DNA of 64,000 nucleotides from positions 13,767,073-13,831,072 of the forward strand of contig OW203767.1 of assembly GCA_934045905.1 (NCBI GenBank), read 5' to 3'. Source of the stretch: Leuctra nigra (lineage: Eukaryota > Arthropoda > Insecta > Plecoptera > Leuctridae). Both the position numbers and the translations under genes were made by a program. Under the pieces are notes generated by a model. That model saw only the letters and a list, made by a program, of their open reading frames with translations, did not search any database and was not told the origin of the DNA. Positions 62,600-64,000 of this stretch are shown piece by piece. Positions within the stretch are counted from its first letter, which is position 1. Every line of letters begins with the position of its first letter.

Positions 62600-62922
62600 C
62601 AGGCGCGTAGGAACTACTTTTGTCATGGGGGGGGGGGGATTGCAAAACCCGGAAGGGGGGTTTGGGGGGGCGAAGCCCCCCAGTTTTAGCCCCACAGGGC
62701 GTTTTTCAGAATTTAAACCATTTAAAAGTGATTCTGGGGCTCTAAAATGCCCAAACTGAAGCAAGAAACCCTCCAATGTTGCCCCGCAGGGCAGTTTTTT
62801 TAGAATTTAAACAATTCTTAAGTGATTTTTGGACACTAAGCTTAATTTTGTATGCTGAATGGGGGGTCAGCCTGATCGAGTGGGGGGGGGGGGGAATAAT
62901 CTCCCCCCTTCCTACGCGCCTG
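62600..62922. mobile_element. hAT-type MITE, copy 3 of the CAGGCGCGTAGG family (shortened)
   Basis: Ends CAGGCGCGTAGGAA and TTCCTACGCGCCTG are flanked by a perfect 8-bp duplication TAAACAAA (62592-62599 and 62923-62930). At 323 bp it is much shorter than the two 851-bp relatives, and has repeated blocks with GCCCCRCAGGGC. It lies in the intron of the Akt-like gene. Confidence 0.92.
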
Positions 62923-63431
62923 TAAACAAACATCCTAGAAGCATGCTTTCGAATCTTGCCCTGAATTTTTATTTTTGAGATGTAATTTTCTGTTTATTAT
63001 TTTAGTCACAATGATCGCAAAGTCAACAATCTACAATAGTACGTAGTAAATGTTTGTTGTGTTTATTGTGTTGCATTGCATCTATGAAAATGTACACGCA
63101 ATTGGTACAATTATCATTTCTATTTATTTTTAACTCTGGTGCTATTAGATTGTCATTTTCGAAATCTTAAAATAGTATTAAAATATTCATGATTTACAAT
63201 TAAAAAATACTTGTTATAATGAAGGGTACAACTCTTTTTTCTCACCTGCGCAAGAGTGAAAACAAGCATTAGCCATACCAAAGCAAAGATGGCATGCCAT
63301 AGAAATATCTTTGCCGTAACCAGATTACTATTTGTGCTACCACCATTGTATTATTGTGCGATTTTACCTAGACTGAAAAATCACAGAAACAATATACCTA
63401 ATGAGTTGTAAAGTAAATTTATCACACTATA

Positions 63432-63508
63432 ATTCAAATTGGACAATTTCAATCAATGTAGCCAATCAGATTTCAGAGTTTCAGAAATTGAAATTGCCCA
63501 ATTTGAAT
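63432..63508. repeat. Short imperfect hairpin
   Basis: ATTCAAATTGGACAATTTCAAT at 63432 pairs with its near complement ending at 63508. It is too small to classify. Confidence 0.5.
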
Positions 63509-63762
63509 CTTACAAAAAATAACTGAAGAGATAATTTTGTCACTCTCCAACCTAATGTAGGTTGGTCGAAATAATAATGTATGTTTCGACATTCTGCAAT
63601 AAAACTTCTGAACACTGAGTTGTACCCCCCCCACTGCCTACACTCAATTTATTTGAGTTCGAGGATGATATTTTAATCTTGTTAGGTTGTAGCTTCATAC
63701 AACTCTCATACTATGGACTGATATTTTCTTTGAAATCGTTCCTGACTATTTAATTTAAAGCA

Positions 63763-64000
63763 GGGACTGGAACTGGAGCCGAAAAGAACCAGGAACCCAA
63801 ACCCATATTTTATTAGGTGGAACCAGAACCCTTATTTACCTATATTTAACATTGTCTGGGTTCCATAACGGTTCCATTAAGGGTTCTTTAAATAATTATT
63901 TTCATTGAATTTTTACTTCATTGTCTTTCAAATATGAAATTATTTGTACCATTACAGTTTTTCAAATACATTATCACTGAGTAAAATTATTTTTAGGCAT
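63763..64000. mobile_element. Possible left part of a hAT element running off the window
   Basis: CAGGGACTGGAACTGGA resembles the left end of common hAT MITEs and is followed by internal GGAACC/GGTTCC words. The right end would lie outside the window, so it cannot be confirmed. Confidence 0.3.

Overview
This window looks like nuclear DNA of an arthropod, most probably an insect. The reasons are spliced genes with GT-AG introns, AT-rich intergenic DNA, a 5'-TOP ribosomal protein gene, tRNA-derived SINEs, a LINE, and many short inverted-repeat DNA transposons with clear target-site duplications (TSDs). Short TAGGTACCTAC-type motifs recur throughout. The species cannot be named from sequence alone; a hemipteroid insect is only a guess.

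Layout. 1-13 kb holds no supported gene: a palindromic tandem array (210-568), a hAT element (1729-2579), a SINE (3214-3501), nested hairpins (6738-7253) and a 1.7-kb foldback element built on CAAGATCTTG (7304-8986). 13.0-18.5 kb is a plus-strand REC8-like meiotic cohesin gene; its 15 exons keep frame to a 598-residue protein. 19.3-21.1 kb is a complete RpS19 gene (153 residues). 21.7-27.1 kb is transposon-rich. 27.7-37.5 kb is a minus-strand CEP164 gene; its 12 exons keep frame to 1376 residues, and several transposons sit in its introns. 39.9-47.3 kb is a second minus-strand gene for a low-complexity protein of about 1318 residues that I do not recognise. It carries six copies, plus one degenerate copy, of a motif like GTFISLKYDLGSSLD. 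50.2-56.2 kb is a full-length LINE of the I group with two intact ORFs and an 11-bp TSD. 61.1 kb holds the first coding exon of a probable Akt/PKB gene that continues past the right edge, with further DNA transposons around it.

The host genes are unrelated housekeeping, meiotic, ciliary and signalling genes and do not form an operon or pathway. The most distinctive items are the repeat-motif gene at 39.9-47.3 kb, the REC8 gene, a P-like element with a possible THAP remnant (28455-29216), the foldback element, and several nested insertions that give relative ages (hAT into SINE at 35 kb, PIF/Harbinger-like MITE into LINE fragment at 45 kb). All exon joins were read by eye and checked only by frame continuity and similarity to remembered protein families; no search was run.
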